Part shown: one piece after another, positions 7,305 through 17,076 of the stretch
Numbering within the stretch: position 1 is the stretch's first letter
Layout of the letters: every line of letters begins with the position of its first letter
Source of the DNA: Candidatus Cryptobacteroides faecipullorum
Lineage (GTDB): Bacteria; Bacteroidota; Bacteroidia; Bacteroidales; UBA932
DNA length: 60,098 bases
Reading direction: 5' to 3'
NCBI GenBank assembly: GCA_017694885.1
Contig: JADIMH010000019.1
Span: 1-60,098 of the forward strand
The notes under the pieces: generated by a model
What the model saw: the letters and a program-made list of their open reading frames with translations, nothing else
What the model was told of the DNA's origin: nothing
The model's database searches: none
Made by a program: the position numbers and the translations under genes

Positions 7305-10280
7305 ATGAGGAAAATTTTAACTGCTGCGTTGCTGCTGCTGGGAATTACCGCCTTTGCACAGCAACATTCTGTTAAAGGTACAGTGACAGACCAGAACGGC
7401 TATCCCGTCATCGGTATGGCGGTGCAGGAACAAGGCACTTCAAACGGTGTCGTCACTGACGAGAATGGAGAATATTCCATTACTGTAGCAAGCCCTCAGG
7501 CTTCTCTCGAATTCAATTCATTAGGTTATGAGACAGTCATCGAACAGGTAAACGGAAGGGCTGTCATCGATGTGGTTTCAAGCGAATCGGCCATAGCTCT
7601 GGACGCTGTCGTCGCCATCGGGTACGGGGCCGTGAAGAAACAGGACCTGACCACTGCCGTTTCAGTGGTTTCAAACGAGGATATGAAGCTCCGTCCGGTT
7701 TCCGATGCTTCCGGATTCATCCAGGGAAAGGTTGCCGGAGTGCAGGTCCAGCAGACCAGCGGACTTCCTGGGGGGGGCATGACGGTAAGGATCCGCGGTG
7801 CGTCTTCAATCGCATCCAGCAATGACCCTCTGTATGTCGTGGACGGAGTCCCTGTAGGCGAAGGCAACTATGCAATCGCATACCTTTCTCCGAATGACAT
7901 CGAAAGCATGTCCATCCTGAAGGATGCTTCTTCTGCTGCCATCTACGGTTCGCGTGCCGCCAACGGAGTCGTACTCATCACCACCAAGCAGGGAAAGGTG
8001 AGCCAGGGCCCGCAGATCAACTTCAGCGCCTATGTCGGACTTTCAAACGTAACCAAGACCTATGATGTCCTTAATGTCGCCCAGTACAAGGATCTTATGG
8101 ACGAAATCGGCGGTGCGACGCTTCCTGACGGACTGCGGGACGAAACAGACTGGTTCGACGAGACCTATTCGACGGGTATCACGCAGAACTATCAGATTTC
8201 GGTATCGAACGGAAACGAAAAGCTCCGCTACTATATAGGAGGCGGTTACACCGACGAGAAAGGAGTCATTGATGTTGCATACAACAGAAGGTACAATATC
8301 AAGGCGAGCGTGGACTCTGACCTCTTCAAGTGGATATCCGTCGGAGCCAATGTCGCCTATTCTTCCTACAAGAGCAACGGTATCATTTCCGGAACCGGCT
8401 CCAACCGCGCAGGAGTGGTGCTTTCAGTGATCAATACGCCTACTTATGCAAAAATATGGAGCGATGAGAATCCGGACTGGTACTGGAATACTTTCTACGG
8501 GGCGAACCTTACCACGCCTGCCGAGAATATGGCCAGAACGGAGAACAACTACTCCCAGACCGACCGTCTCCTCCTTACGGGATATGCTACAATCAAGTTC
8601 CATAAGAACCTTAATTTCAAGTCTACGGTTACAATGGACCGCAGGTGGGTGCACGACTATTCTTTCCTGGATCCGATCCATACTTCATATGGCCGTACCC
8701 AGCATGGCGAGGCTTCCTCTACCAGAAGCGACGATATGAGGATGGTATATGACAACATCCTGACTTACAACAACACATGGAACGGAGTCCATAATTTCGA
8801 GGCAATGGGAGGTACTTCCGCCACCACCTCCAGATGGGAAAACCTCAGCGGTTCCAGAAATTATTTCTCTCCTGATTACAACAATGTCATCTGGGGTCTT
8901 AACGGAGGTAACAAGGGTGGTCTGAGAGGACAGTCGCAGGGATATGCCAAATGGGCGATCATGTCCTATCTCGCCAGAGTTTCCTACAATTACGACAGCA
9001 GGTATTATATCACGGCCAACTTCCGCGCGGACGGTTCTTCAAAGCTTGCTCCGGGCCACAGATGGGGCTTCTTCCCTTCGGTATCTGCGGCGTGGCGTAT
9101 TTCCGGCGAGTCATGGATGAAGGACATTTCATGGATAAGCGACCTGAAACTCCGTGCCGGCTGGGGGCAGTCGGGTAACCAGGCGGGTCTTGCAGACTAT
9201 GCATGGGTCCAGACCTACAACACCAACTATTACGATTGGACATCGACAGGATATGAAGAGGCGGTGCCTACTCTGGGCAGCAAGTCGAACATAGGCAACA
9301 AGGATCTGACATGGGAGACCACCACACAGACCAATGTAGGTATTGACTTCGCAATCCTTGACAACAGGCTTACATTCACTCTCGACGGGTACTACAAATA
9401 CACCAAGGATCTGCTCATGAGCGTTCCTCTTCCGTCTCCTTATCCGAGCATCTACCGTAACGAAGGCGAGATGTCCAACTGGGGACTCGAATTCGCCCTT
9501 TCATCGGTGAATCTGGACCGCAAGGGGGTAAGGTGGACTACCGATTTCAACATTTCCATGAACCGCAACCGTCTGGAAAAACTCGATCTGCAGCAAATCT
9601 ACTATTATACCCAGACATCCGAGGCCCTGAGCGAGTATGTCGTAAGGATGACTCCAGGCCAGCCTCTTTCAATGTTCTGGGGATACAAGGCGGAAGGAGT
9701 CGATCCTGAAACCGGTATGATGCGCTATCAGGACCTTAACGGAGACGGCAAGATCAACTCCAGCGACAAGCAGTATATCGGTAACGCGAATCCGTGGTTT
9801 ACATTCGGAATGACCAATACGATATCATGGAAAGGCCTCAGCCTCAGCTTCCTTATTACAAGCTCCATAGGCAACGACATCTATAATGCTTCAAGAATCG
9901 AAATGGTCGGAATGTATAACGGAGCAAACCAGATAACCGATGTCCTCAGACGTTGGAAGGTTCCAGGTCAGATTACCGATATCCCTAAGGCGGGAGAACT
10001 TGACAACCTGCGTGCTTCCACTCGTTGGGTAGAGGACGGTTCTTACCTGAAAATCAAGAATATCACCCTGTCATATGATATCGTGCATCCTAAGCTGAAA
10101 AAGGCTAATATCGCCAGGATCCAGCCTTATATCACCCTTGACAACATGATCACCTTCACCAACTACTCCGGCTATGACCCGGAAATGAGCCAGTATACCA
10201 GTGCGACCAGCATGGGAATCGACTGGGGAACATATCCTAACGTGAAGACAGTGACATTCGGTGTCAACATCGATTTCTAA
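7305..10280 (+). CDS. SusC-like TonB-dependent outer-membrane glycan transporter
   Basis: A 991-residue protein with a signal peptide (MRKILTAALLLLGITAFAQ). A carboxypeptidase-regulatory-like beta-sandwich follows (VKGTVTDQNGYPVIGMAV ... NGEYSITV, about 22-95), then the SusC signature VVAIGYGAVKKQDLT (about 105-120). The plug domain contains GVQVQQTSGLPGGGMTVRIRG and DPLYVVDGVPVG. The remainder is the 22-strand barrel with typical YYITANFRADGSSK and LTWETTTQTNVGID segments, ending in an aromatic residue (VNIDF). Length is normal for the family. It imports oligosaccharides together with the SusD protein encoded 20 bases downstream, using TonB energy. The rest of the operon suggests the cargo is a beta-glucan. 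Confidence 0.95.
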   Translation: MRKILTAALLLLGITAFAQQHSVKGTVTDQNGYPVIGMAVQEQGTSNGVVTDENGEYSITVASPQASLEFNSLGYETVIEQVNGRAVIDVVSSESAIALDAVVAIGYGAVKKQDLTTAVSVVSNEDMKLRPVSDASGFIQGKVAGVQVQQTSGLPGGGMTVRIRGASSIASSNDPLYVVDGVPVGEGNYAIAYLSPNDIESMSILKDASSAAIYGSRAANGVVLITTKQGKVSQGPQINFSAYVGLSNVTKTYDVLNVAQYKDLMDEIGGATLPDGLRDETDWFDETYSTGITQNYQISVSNGNEKLRYYIGGGYTDEKGVIDVAYNRRYNIKASVDSDLFKWISVGANVAYSSYKSNGIISGTGSNRAGVVLSVINTPTYAKIWSDENPDWYWNTFYGANLTTPAENMARTENNYSQTDRLLLTGYATIKFHKNLNFKSTVTMDRRWVHDYSFLDPIHTSYGRTQHGEASSTRSDDMRMVYDNILTYNNTWNGVHNFEAMGGTSATTSRWENLSGSRNYFSPDYNNVIWGLNGGNKGGLRGQSQGYAKWAIMSYLARVSYNYDSRYYITANFRADGSSKLAPGHRWGFFPSVSAAWRISGESWMKDISWISDLKLRAGWGQSGNQAGLADYAWVQTYNTNYYDWTSTGYEEAVPTLGSKSNIGNKDLTWETTTQTNVGIDFAILDNRLTFTLDGYYKYTKDLLMSVPLPSPYPSIYRNEGEMSNWGLEFALSSVNLDRKGVRWTTDFNISMNRNRLEKLDLQQIYYYTQTSEALSEYVVRMTPGQPLSMFWGYKAEGVDPETGMMRYQDLNGDGKINSSDKQYIGNANPWFTFGMTNTISWKGLSLSFLITSSIGNDIYNASRIEMVGMYNGANQITDVLRRWKVPGQITDIPKAGELDNLRASTRWVEDGSYLKIKNITLSYDIVHPKLKKANIARIQPYITLDNMITFTNYSGYDPEMSQYTSATSMGIDWGTYPNVKTVTFGVNIDF

Positions 10281-10300
10281 TAAATTAAACCGAGACAGAA

Positions 10301-11812
10301 ATGAAAAAGATAATTTATATATCTGCAGCTGCATGTCTTATCTCCTTGTCTTCCTGCGACCTGGACCTCTACCCTGTGACATCTTTCAACGAAGGGAATG
10401 TCAATGTCGAGGAAGAGACAGAGACACAGTATACTTCAAGGGAAGACATGAAAGGTCTGCGCGATGCCATTTATAACAGCTATGTGAAGAATATACAGGA
10501 GGCAGGCTATCAGGACTGGCTCGTATATTCCGAATGCCGTGCCGACAATGCCTATTGCGGTTCCCCGAGTACAGGTGAAATCGCCGCCATCGAAGGAAAC
10601 AACGTCGACGGCGAGAACAAGAACGTTACAAGGGACTGGACTTATTTCCTTAACCAGGTAAGCAACGCCAACCAGATAATCTGCAATATCGACAGGATCA
10701 AGGAGGCGGATGCCTCGATGACCCAGACGGAGCATGACGAGTGGAAAGCTGAAGCCATGTGCTGGAGAGCCTATAACCTTTACTGCATGAGCCAGTTGTG
10801 GGGCGACATCCCGGTGGTGACTACCATTCCGCCTGCCATTACTGCCGAGAATATTGAAGAGGTCTACGATGAATATTTCCCGTCAAGGACTCCGCTTGAA
10901 GAAGTCTATGACCAGATGATCGAGGATCTTACCTATGCATGCGAACATGCTCCCGAACCGAGCTCTTCCGACAAGACCGTATTTTCAAAGGGATTTGCAT
11001 ACGGGCTCCTTGCCAGAGTATATGCCGAGAAACCCCGCAGGAACTGGGACGAGGTGGCAAGGTGCTGCGAGGCCGTTGAAGCCTTTCCGGCATATTCCCT
11101 CTGCGAGAACTACGGCGACCTGTGGGCTTACAATGACGATGATGCCGTAAGGAATACTTCAGAGTCCATTTTCGAGGTGCCATGGACCAGAGAAAGCGGC
11201 AACTGGGTATGGATGATGTTCCACCGCAACTATTACAATCCGAACGACAGCTATACCTGGGCAAAATGGATAACGCCTTCAAGAGACATTATCGAGGCTT
11301 ATGAAGCCGAAGGCGACACTGAAAGGATGAATGCGAGCATCATATGGGACCAGTGCTCATGGAGCAACTATTACCCTGCAGACAATTATGCATTCATGCA
11401 CAAGTGCCCTACCAATGCCACCAGTACTATCCTGATGCGTTTGGGCGAGACGTATCTTCTCCATGCCGAGGCTCTTGCCATGCAGGGTAACTTCTCTGCC
11501 GAGAACGGTGCGACATATTATGTAAACAGGATAAGGGAAAGGGCGAAGCTCTCTCCGATTGCGGCCCCTTCAAGCCAGGAAGAGATGATAGATGCGGTGC
11601 TTCACGAGCGCCGTCTTGAACTTTCATTCGAAGGATTCCGTTTCTTCGACCTTGTAAGGCATGACAAGGCAAAGGAAATCCACGATGCCATGCCGCAGAA
11701 GGATTCTTACTGGCAGACCAGATATCCTCTTACGGCCGAGACAATCCTCATGCCTATTCCTACCACCCAGATGGACAATAACCCTAATCTTGAACAGAAT
11801 CCTGGATATTAA
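10301..11812 (+). CDS. SusD-like surface glycan-binding lipoprotein
   Basis: A 503-residue protein with a lipoprotein signal peptide (lipobox SSC, Cys19, followed by DLDLYP, typical of SusD). The TPR-like SusD/RagB fold is recognisable: MCWRAYNLYCMSQLWGDIPVV near 150-170, FAYGLLARVYAEKPRRNWDE near 230-250, and the C-terminal ERRLELSFEGFRFFDLVRHD signature near 435-455, followed by YWQTRYPLTAETILMPIP. It forms the lid over the SusC barrel and helps capture the glycan. The family has an exposed acidic motif after Cys that favours surface export; here it is DLD. It is the second gene of the locus. Confidence 0.95.
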   Translation: MKKIIYISAAACLISLSSCDLDLYPVTSFNEGNVNVEEETETQYTSREDMKGLRDAIYNSYVKNIQEAGYQDWLVYSECRADNAYCGSPSTGEIAAIEGNNVDGENKNVTRDWTYFLNQVSNANQIICNIDRIKEADASMTQTEHDEWKAEAMCWRAYNLYCMSQLWGDIPVVTTIPPAITAENIEEVYDEYFPSRTPLEEVYDQMIEDLTYACEHAPEPSSSDKTVFSKGFAYGLLARVYAEKPRRNWDEVARCCEAVEAFPAYSLCENYGDLWAYNDDDAVRNTSESIFEVPWTRESGNWVWMMFHRNYYNPNDSYTWAKWITPSRDIIEAYEAEGDTERMNASIIWDQCSWSNYYPADNYAFMHKCPTNATSTILMRLGETYLLHAEALAMQGNFSAENGATYYVNRIRERAKLSPIAAPSSQEEMIDAVLHERRLELSFEGFRFFDLVRHDKAKEIHDAMPQKDSYWQTRYPLTAETILMPIPTTQMDNNPNLEQNPGY

Positions 11813-11829
11813 CATACCGGTGAACAATT

Positions 11830-13323
11830 ATGAAACAAAGATTTATAATCACTCTGGCGGCACTGGTGCCGGTTATTGCAGCATGTAATTCTCCCGAGAA
11901 CGGCGGAGGAGGACAAGAGACCACTGGAACTCCGGAAGAAGTGGCAGGGGATGTCCTCACATGGACAACGACTGCAGACGCGGGACATCTGTTCGAAGCT
12001 GCAGGCTATGATTTCGACAAGGCCGGGAGCATGTCCCCGTATGTCGTTAATATTGACAAATCGGAGAAATACCAGACTGTCGACGGGTTCGGGGCCGCGA
12101 TTACCGGTGCGACCTGCTACAACCTCATGCATATGGCGCAGGAAGACCGCACGGCTTTCCTTAAACATATTTTTGACAAGTCTTCCGGTCTAGGGTCCAG
12201 CCTGATACGTATTTCAATAGGAGCTTCGGACTTCCCCGCAAGCGGTGCCGAGTTCACATGGTGTGATACCGAAGGACCGGAGGACGACCCTCTGCAGTAT
12301 TTCTCCCCTCACAAGGACGATGTAGAATATCTCATCCCTGTGCTCAAGGAGATCTATGCGATCAATCCTGACGTGAAGATCATCGGTTCCCCGTGGTCCG
12401 CACCGCTATGGATGAAAGAGTCTGCCTCATGGACCAGTGCATCCCTCAAGGAAGACTGCTACGGAATATATGCCCGGTATTTCGTGAAGTGGATACAGTA
12501 TATGGAAGGCCAGGGGTTCGACATCTATGCCGTCACTCCGCAGAACGAGCCTTTGAACCACGGCAACTCCATGTCCATGTTTATGGGATGGAACCAGGAA
12601 CGGGATTTTATCAAAGAAGGTCTCGGTCCTGAGTTTGAAGCGGCCGGAATCGATACCAAGATATTGGTCTTCGACCACAATTTCAATTATGACAACAATG
12701 CCGGGCAGCAGGGCTACCCTCTTCTCATATACGCCGATGCCGCAGCTTCCAGATATATCGCGGGGTCGGCATGGCACAACTACGGGGGCAGCGTTTCCGA
12801 ACTCGACCAGATCGTCTACGAGTACCCTGACAAAGAGATATATTTCACGGAGGCTTCTATCGGCGAGTGGAACTACAATTTCGCCGACTGCCTGGTGAAC
12901 GACTTCTCTACTATCTTCATCGGAACGCTGTCCAGGATGGGCAAGGGCGTTACTCTGTGGAACCTGATGCTTGATGACAAGAAAGGTCCTTACAGCCCTG
13001 CTCCGGGCTCCTGCAAGACATGCTATGGAGCAGTGGACATATCTTCGGCGGACTACAGGACATTGACCTACAGGACCCACTATTACCAGATAGCGCATGC
13101 TTCAAGGGTGATCAGGCCGGGTGCCGTGCGCATCGGGACTTCCGGGTTCAAAGCGGATGATATAGAATACCTCGCTTTCGCCAATCCTGACGGGACCATA
13201 GGTGTGATAATGGTCAGCAAAGCCGCTGAAGACCAAAGTTTCGTGTTCTCCACAGGAGGAGACTACACCGTAAGGTGCAATGTGCCGGCCAGGTCGCTGG
13301 TTTCAGTGCTCTGGCATGATTAA
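11830..13323 (+). CDS. GH30 endo-glucanase lipoprotein, probably beta-1,6-glucanase
   Basis: A 497-residue protein with a lipoprotein signal (VIAAC, Cys19) followed by a Gly-rich linker. The GH30 (beta/alpha)8 barrel starts near the QTVDGFGAAITG motif (82-93). Acid/base Glu240 lies in YAVTPQNEP and nucleophile Glu341 in IYFTEASIGEW, both with normal context. The C-terminus carries the small beta-domain that ends in ARSLVSVLWHD. The family also includes glucosylceramidases and xylanases, but bacterial members within SusC/SusD loci with this architecture are often subfamily-3 beta-1,6-glucanases. A surface location would let it cut the polymer before import. The specificity call is inference from context. 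Confidence 0.85.
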   Translation: MKQRFIITLAALVPVIAACNSPENGGGGQETTGTPEEVAGDVLTWTTTADAGHLFEAAGYDFDKAGSMSPYVVNIDKSEKYQTVDGFGAAITGATCYNLMHMAQEDRTAFLKHIFDKSSGLGSSLIRISIGASDFPASGAEFTWCDTEGPEDDPLQYFSPHKDDVEYLIPVLKEIYAINPDVKIIGSPWSAPLWMKESASWTSASLKEDCYGIYARYFVKWIQYMEGQGFDIYAVTPQNEPLNHGNSMSMFMGWNQERDFIKEGLGPEFEAAGIDTKILVFDHNFNYDNNAGQQGYPLLIYADAAASRYIAGSAWHNYGGSVSELDQIVYEYPDKEIYFTEASIGEWNYNFADCLVNDFSTIFIGTLSRMGKGVTLWNLMLDDKKGPYSPAPGSCKTCYGAVDISSADYRTLTYRTHYYQIAHASRVIRPGAVRIGTSGFKADDIEYLAFANPDGTIGVIMVSKAAEDQSFVFSTGGDYTVRCNVPARSLVSVLWHD

Positions 13324-13346
13324 AACCTCAATAAACGGAAAAAGAA

Positions 13347-14726
13347 ATGAAAAATATAGTTAAAGCAACGATAGCCTTGACTGCAGCGGCATCAGTCTTC
13401 ATGTCCTGCAAAAAGGAGTTCGAGTATGTCTTCGCAGATAAAGGACCGAATCTTTCGGTGGCGTCCTATAGCGAGTCTGCGGATATGGGAGGACGGCTCA
13501 CTTTCTCGGTTGATGTCAGCGACAGTGACTTTGCCCTGTCGACCGTGAAGGCGAAGCTCTGTTTTGACCAGGATGTGGTCAGCGATACTACAATAAGGAC
13601 GAAAGAGGCCGGGATATATGATGGATGGCTTGACGTACCGTTCATGAAAGACATCCCCAATGGTAACGCCGCCCTGGTGTTCGAGGCCCAGAATGTCGGC
13701 CAGGCGATAACAAGGGATACGGTATATGTCGCTGTTTCAAGACCAGAATTCGAATATCTTACACTTGTTACGGCGGACGGGCGGCAGTACAGGATGGAAC
13801 CTGCCGGAGAAAAGTATGTTTACGCGGTGGAAGGTGACTTCCCTCCGCAGTGCAGCGCCAGCATAGAATCCGCTCCGGTACCGGGTACGCAGAATGTCCT
13901 GCACTTCGGATGGGAGAGCGGGGCCGTAGAGCTTGATGCCGAGGGCATGATACCATTCTCCTACAGCTCTACAGGATATACTATCACGTTCAATACACTT
14001 ACGTTCGAGGCTTCTCCGTTCGAGATACCTCAAGAAGCGATCTCCATCAACGGCCAGGAAATGGAGATGGTTTCCGCAGGCAATTACAGTGTCACTCTGG
14101 ACCTCAAACAGAATTCTTCTCTGTCGGTTTCCGGTATAGAACTTACGGAACTTCTCTCTTACTACCTTGATCCTGACTATCTTACAATAGGGACTACAGG
14201 CGCGGCGTTCAATGCCGTTTCAGGGCATTACAGGATAGATCTCAACACAGCAGCCAAGACTGTCAGGTTCACCAGGGTGAAAGAGGACAGGACGGATGCG
14301 ACTCTTGCGGAAGGAGCCCTGTGGCTTATGGGCTGGGGAGTAGCCAGCCCTGTAATGACAAACCAGTTCGGCTGGGATTCAGGCAATAACTATTGCATGG
14401 CCGAGGTGCGTCCTATGGTATTCCAGTTTACGGGCAAGGCCGTGGCGGAAACAGACGGCACCACACAGGGCGGACGGTTCAGGTATGATTATGTATCTTG
14501 CAAGTACTTCTTCTTCAACGGGTACAACCATGGCGAAGCCAATGCGGATCAGATAGAAATCAGCGGCAATGCAGGTGATCTCATCAAATTGTCTGAGTCC
14601 AATATCGAACTTGCATCCAATCTGGAAGAAGGGGCTGCCTACCGTCTGACGATAGATCTGTCGGAAGGTACGTTTGACGGGACGACATATACCGGACCAG
14701 AAAAGGTCATCTTCGACAAACTTTAG
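13347..14726 (+). CDS. Surface glycan-binding lipoprotein (SusE-position)
   Basis: A 459-residue protein with a lipoprotein signal (SVFMSC, Cys21). The N-terminal half reads as beta-sandwich domains: residues about 35-130 (LSVASYSESADMGGRLTFSV) and 130-230 (FEYLTLVTADGRQYRM). The C-terminal part contains an aromatic-rich segment, WLMGWGVASPVMTNQFGWDS and KYFFFNGYNHGEAN, of a kind that forms sugar-binding faces. It is in the position of a second surface glycan-binding protein. From memory, a comparable protein occurs in the Bacteroides beta-1,6-glucan locus between the GH30 and GH3 genes, with DUF5121/DUF5125-type domains. No catalytic motif is visible. Confidence 0.7.
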   Translation: MKNIVKATIALTAAASVFMSCKKEFEYVFADKGPNLSVASYSESADMGGRLTFSVDVSDSDFALSTVKAKLCFDQDVVSDTTIRTKEAGIYDGWLDVPFMKDIPNGNAALVFEAQNVGQAITRDTVYVAVSRPEFEYLTLVTADGRQYRMEPAGEKYVYAVEGDFPPQCSASIESAPVPGTQNVLHFGWESGAVELDAEGMIPFSYSSTGYTITFNTLTFEASPFEIPQEAISINGQEMEMVSAGNYSVTLDLKQNSSLSVSGIELTELLSYYLDPDYLTIGTTGAAFNAVSGHYRIDLNTAAKTVRFTRVKEDRTDATLAEGALWLMGWGVASPVMTNQFGWDSGNNYCMAEVRPMVFQFTGKAVAETDGTTQGGRFRYDYVSCKYFFFNGYNHGEANADQIEISGNAGDLIKLSESNIELASNLEEGAAYRLTIDLSEGTFDGTTYTGPEKVIFDKL

Positions 14727-14748
14727 AGCATCTTTCTGTTTCAGGTTC

Positions 14749-14789
14749 AAGGCGGTGCCGCAGTCTTTTGGCAGCGGTGCCGCCTTTAC
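14749..14789 (+). terminator. Imperfect hairpin after the surface-protein gene
   Basis: Arms at 14749-14761 (aaggcggtgccgc) and 14774-14786 (gcggtgccgcctt) pair over 13 bases with two central mismatches, followed by ttta. It could partly end transcription after the SusCD-GH30 block and so set lower expression of the GH3 gene. Confidence 0.5.
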
Positions 14790-14801
14790 CGGAAAATTTG
14801 A

Positions 14802-14809
14802 TAACTTTG
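14802..14809 (+). promoter_or_regulatory. Putative -7 box before the GH3 gene
   Basis: TAACTTTG matches the TAnnTTTG consensus 27 bases before the GH3 start and directly after a hairpin. It could give the GH3 gene its own promoter. No good -33 match was seen. Confidence 0.4.
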
Positions 14810-14836
14810 TCATTCATGAATTAAATCAAGCAACAC

Positions 14837-17059
14837 ATGAAATTTATGCATATCGTTGCCGGATTCGTCCTGGCCGCAGCTCCTCTTGCTGCACAGACTC
14901 CGGCATACCTGGATGAAACCAGACCGTTAGAGGACAGGATCGAGGATGCGCTCGGCCGTATGACGCTGGAGGAAAAGATCGCTGTGATCCACGCCCAGTC
15001 AAAATTCAGTTCTCCTGGAGTCGCCAGGCTCGGGATTCCTGAAATCTGGACCACGGACGGGCCGCACGGCATAAGGCCGGAAGTGCTTTGGGACGAATGG
15101 GACCAGGCCGGATGGACGAACGATTCCTGCGTGGCTTTCCCGGCCCTGACATGCCTTGCCGCTACATGGGACAGGGAAATGGCTTCCCTGTACGGGAAAT
15201 GTCTCGGCGAAGAGGCCAGATACCGGAAAAAGGATATGGTCCTCGGTCCCGGCGTGAATATTTACAGGACTCCGCTGAACGGCCGTAATTTCGAATATAT
15301 GGGTGAGGATCCATACCTTTCAGGCCAGATGGTAGTCCCTTATATCAAAGGTGTCCAGTCGAACGGAGTCGCAACCTGCGTAAAACATTTCGCTCTGAAC
15401 AACCATGAAACCAACCGCCATAATACCAATGTCATAGTCGATGACCGTACCCTCTATGAAATCTATCTCCCTGCGTTCAAGGCTGCTGTCCAGGAAGGCG
15501 GGACCTGGGCCATAATGGGATCATACAACCTTTATAAGGACCAGCATTGCTGCCATAATGAGTATACCCTGAACGATATCCTCCGCGGCGAGTGGGGATA
15601 TGACGGAGTGGTGGTTTCCGACTGGGGCGGCACCCACGATACCGGTCAGGCGATACGTAACGGGCTGGACATGGAATTCGGCAGCTGGACTGACGGACTG
15701 AAAGGCGGCAGCAGCAATGCGTATGACAACTACTATCTCGCCTACCCTTATCTGGAAAAAATCCGCAGTAGAGAGGTCGGAACCGAAGAACTCGACAATA
15801 AGGTGCGCAATGTCCTCAGGCTCATGTACCGTACAGTGCTGGACAGGAACCGTCCGCTTGGCAGCATGTGTTCTGAAGCCCATTATGCGGCTGCCAGGAA
15901 GATCGGAGGCGAAGGCATTGTCCTTCTGAAGAATGAAGGCGGCCTTCTTCCTATGGATATGGACAATGCCGGAAAGATACTTGTAGTAGGCGAGAATGCC
16001 ATAAAGATGATGACCGTGGGCGGAGGAAGCTCCTCTCTCAAGGTCCAGAGGGAAATCTCTCCTCTGGACGGAATCCGGGAGCGCGCAGGCAGGAATGTCG
16101 AGGTGGTCTATGAGAGAGGCTATGTAGGCGATGTCACCGGAGAATACAACGGCGTGACTACCGGTCAGGATCTTAGTGAAAGCCGGTCGGCAGAACAGCT
16201 CATAGCCGATGCAGTGGCACAGGCGAAGGATGCCGATTACGTGGTATTCGTCGGAGGCCTGAACAAAAGCGCACACCAGGACTGTGAAGACTCCGACAGA
16301 TACGGTCTCGGTCTTCCGTATGGTCAGGACAAGGTTATAGAGGCTCTTGCGGAGGCCAATTCCAACCTTATCGTGGTCAATGTTTCCGGCAATGCGGTCG
16401 CTATGCCTTGGGTCGACAAGGTACCTGCAGTCCTGCAGGCCTGGTTCATCGGCTCGGAGGCCGGACATGCCATCGCGGATGTGCTTTCCGGTGATGTCAA
16501 TCCGTCAGGAAAACTTCCGTTTACATTCCCTGCAAGGATAGAGGACGTCCCGGCACATATCTTCGGAGAATATGTAGGGGTAGCTTCCCGGGATACCGTG
16601 GATGTAGAATACAAAGACGGTATATATGTCGGATACAGATGGACCGACATGCAGAAGAAGACCAGGCCTCTGTTCGCATTCGGCCACGGTCTGAGCTATA
16701 CCTCCTTCGAGTACGGTGAACCGGAACTGGACAGTACGGAAATGACCATTGACAGTACTGTGACAGTGAGAGTAAAGGTTACCAATACGGGAGACCGCGC
16801 CGGGCGTGAAACTGTCCAGATGTACGTCGGCGACAGGAAGTCTTCCCTTTCCAGACCGGTAAAAGAACTGAAAGGGTTCGAGAAGGTGACTCTTGCTCCG
16901 GGAGAGAGCGCGACTGTTTCGTTTACGGTAGACAGGGACGACCTCAGTTTCTTCGATCCCGACAGGCATGAATGGGTGGCGGAACCGGGAAAATTCGACA
17001 TTTATATTGCGGCGGCAGCCGATGATGTAAGAGGAAAAGTTACATTTGAACTTAAATAG
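14837..17059 (+). CDS. GH3 beta-glucosidase, periplasmic
   Basis: A 740-residue protein with a signal peptide ending near PLAAQ (about residue 20), without a lipobox, so it is probably periplasmic. The GH3 N-terminal barrel contains KHFALNNHE (183-191), and the nucleophile is Asp262 in VVVSDWGG. The second alpha/beta domain follows (about 350-570, with EGIVLLKNEGGLLP and GGGSSSL). The C-terminal fibronectin-like domain is at about 640-735 (VKVTNTGDRAGRETVQMYVG). This is the full three-domain form of the family. It would release glucose from the beta-gluco-oligosaccharides imported by the SusCD pair. It sits downstream of the GH30 gene, and the MFS transporter and ROK kinase encoded after it fit uptake and phosphorylation of glucose. 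Confidence 0.9.
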   Translation: MKFMHIVAGFVLAAAPLAAQTPAYLDETRPLEDRIEDALGRMTLEEKIAVIHAQSKFSSPGVARLGIPEIWTTDGPHGIRPEVLWDEWDQAGWTNDSCVAFPALTCLAATWDREMASLYGKCLGEEARYRKKDMVLGPGVNIYRTPLNGRNFEYMGEDPYLSGQMVVPYIKGVQSNGVATCVKHFALNNHETNRHNTNVIVDDRTLYEIYLPAFKAAVQEGGTWAIMGSYNLYKDQHCCHNEYTLNDILRGEWGYDGVVVSDWGGTHDTGQAIRNGLDMEFGSWTDGLKGGSSNAYDNYYLAYPYLEKIRSREVGTEELDNKVRNVLRLMYRTVLDRNRPLGSMCSEAHYAAARKIGGEGIVLLKNEGGLLPMDMDNAGKILVVGENAIKMMTVGGGSSSLKVQREISPLDGIRERAGRNVEVVYERGYVGDVTGEYNGVTTGQDLSESRSAEQLIADAVAQAKDADYVVFVGGLNKSAHQDCEDSDRYGLGLPYGQDKVIEALAEANSNLIVVNVSGNAVAMPWVDKVPAVLQAWFIGSEAGHAIADVLSGDVNPSGKLPFTFPARIEDVPAHIFGEYVGVASRDTVDVEYKDGIYVGYRWTDMQKKTRPLFAFGHGLSYTSFEYGEPELDSTEMTIDSTVTVRVKVTNTGDRAGRETVQMYVGDRKSSLSRPVKELKGFEKVTLAPGESATVSFTVDRDDLSFFDPDRHEWVAEPGKFDIYIAAAADDVRGKVTFELK

Positions 17060-17076
17060 AGCCAATCTGATATAGC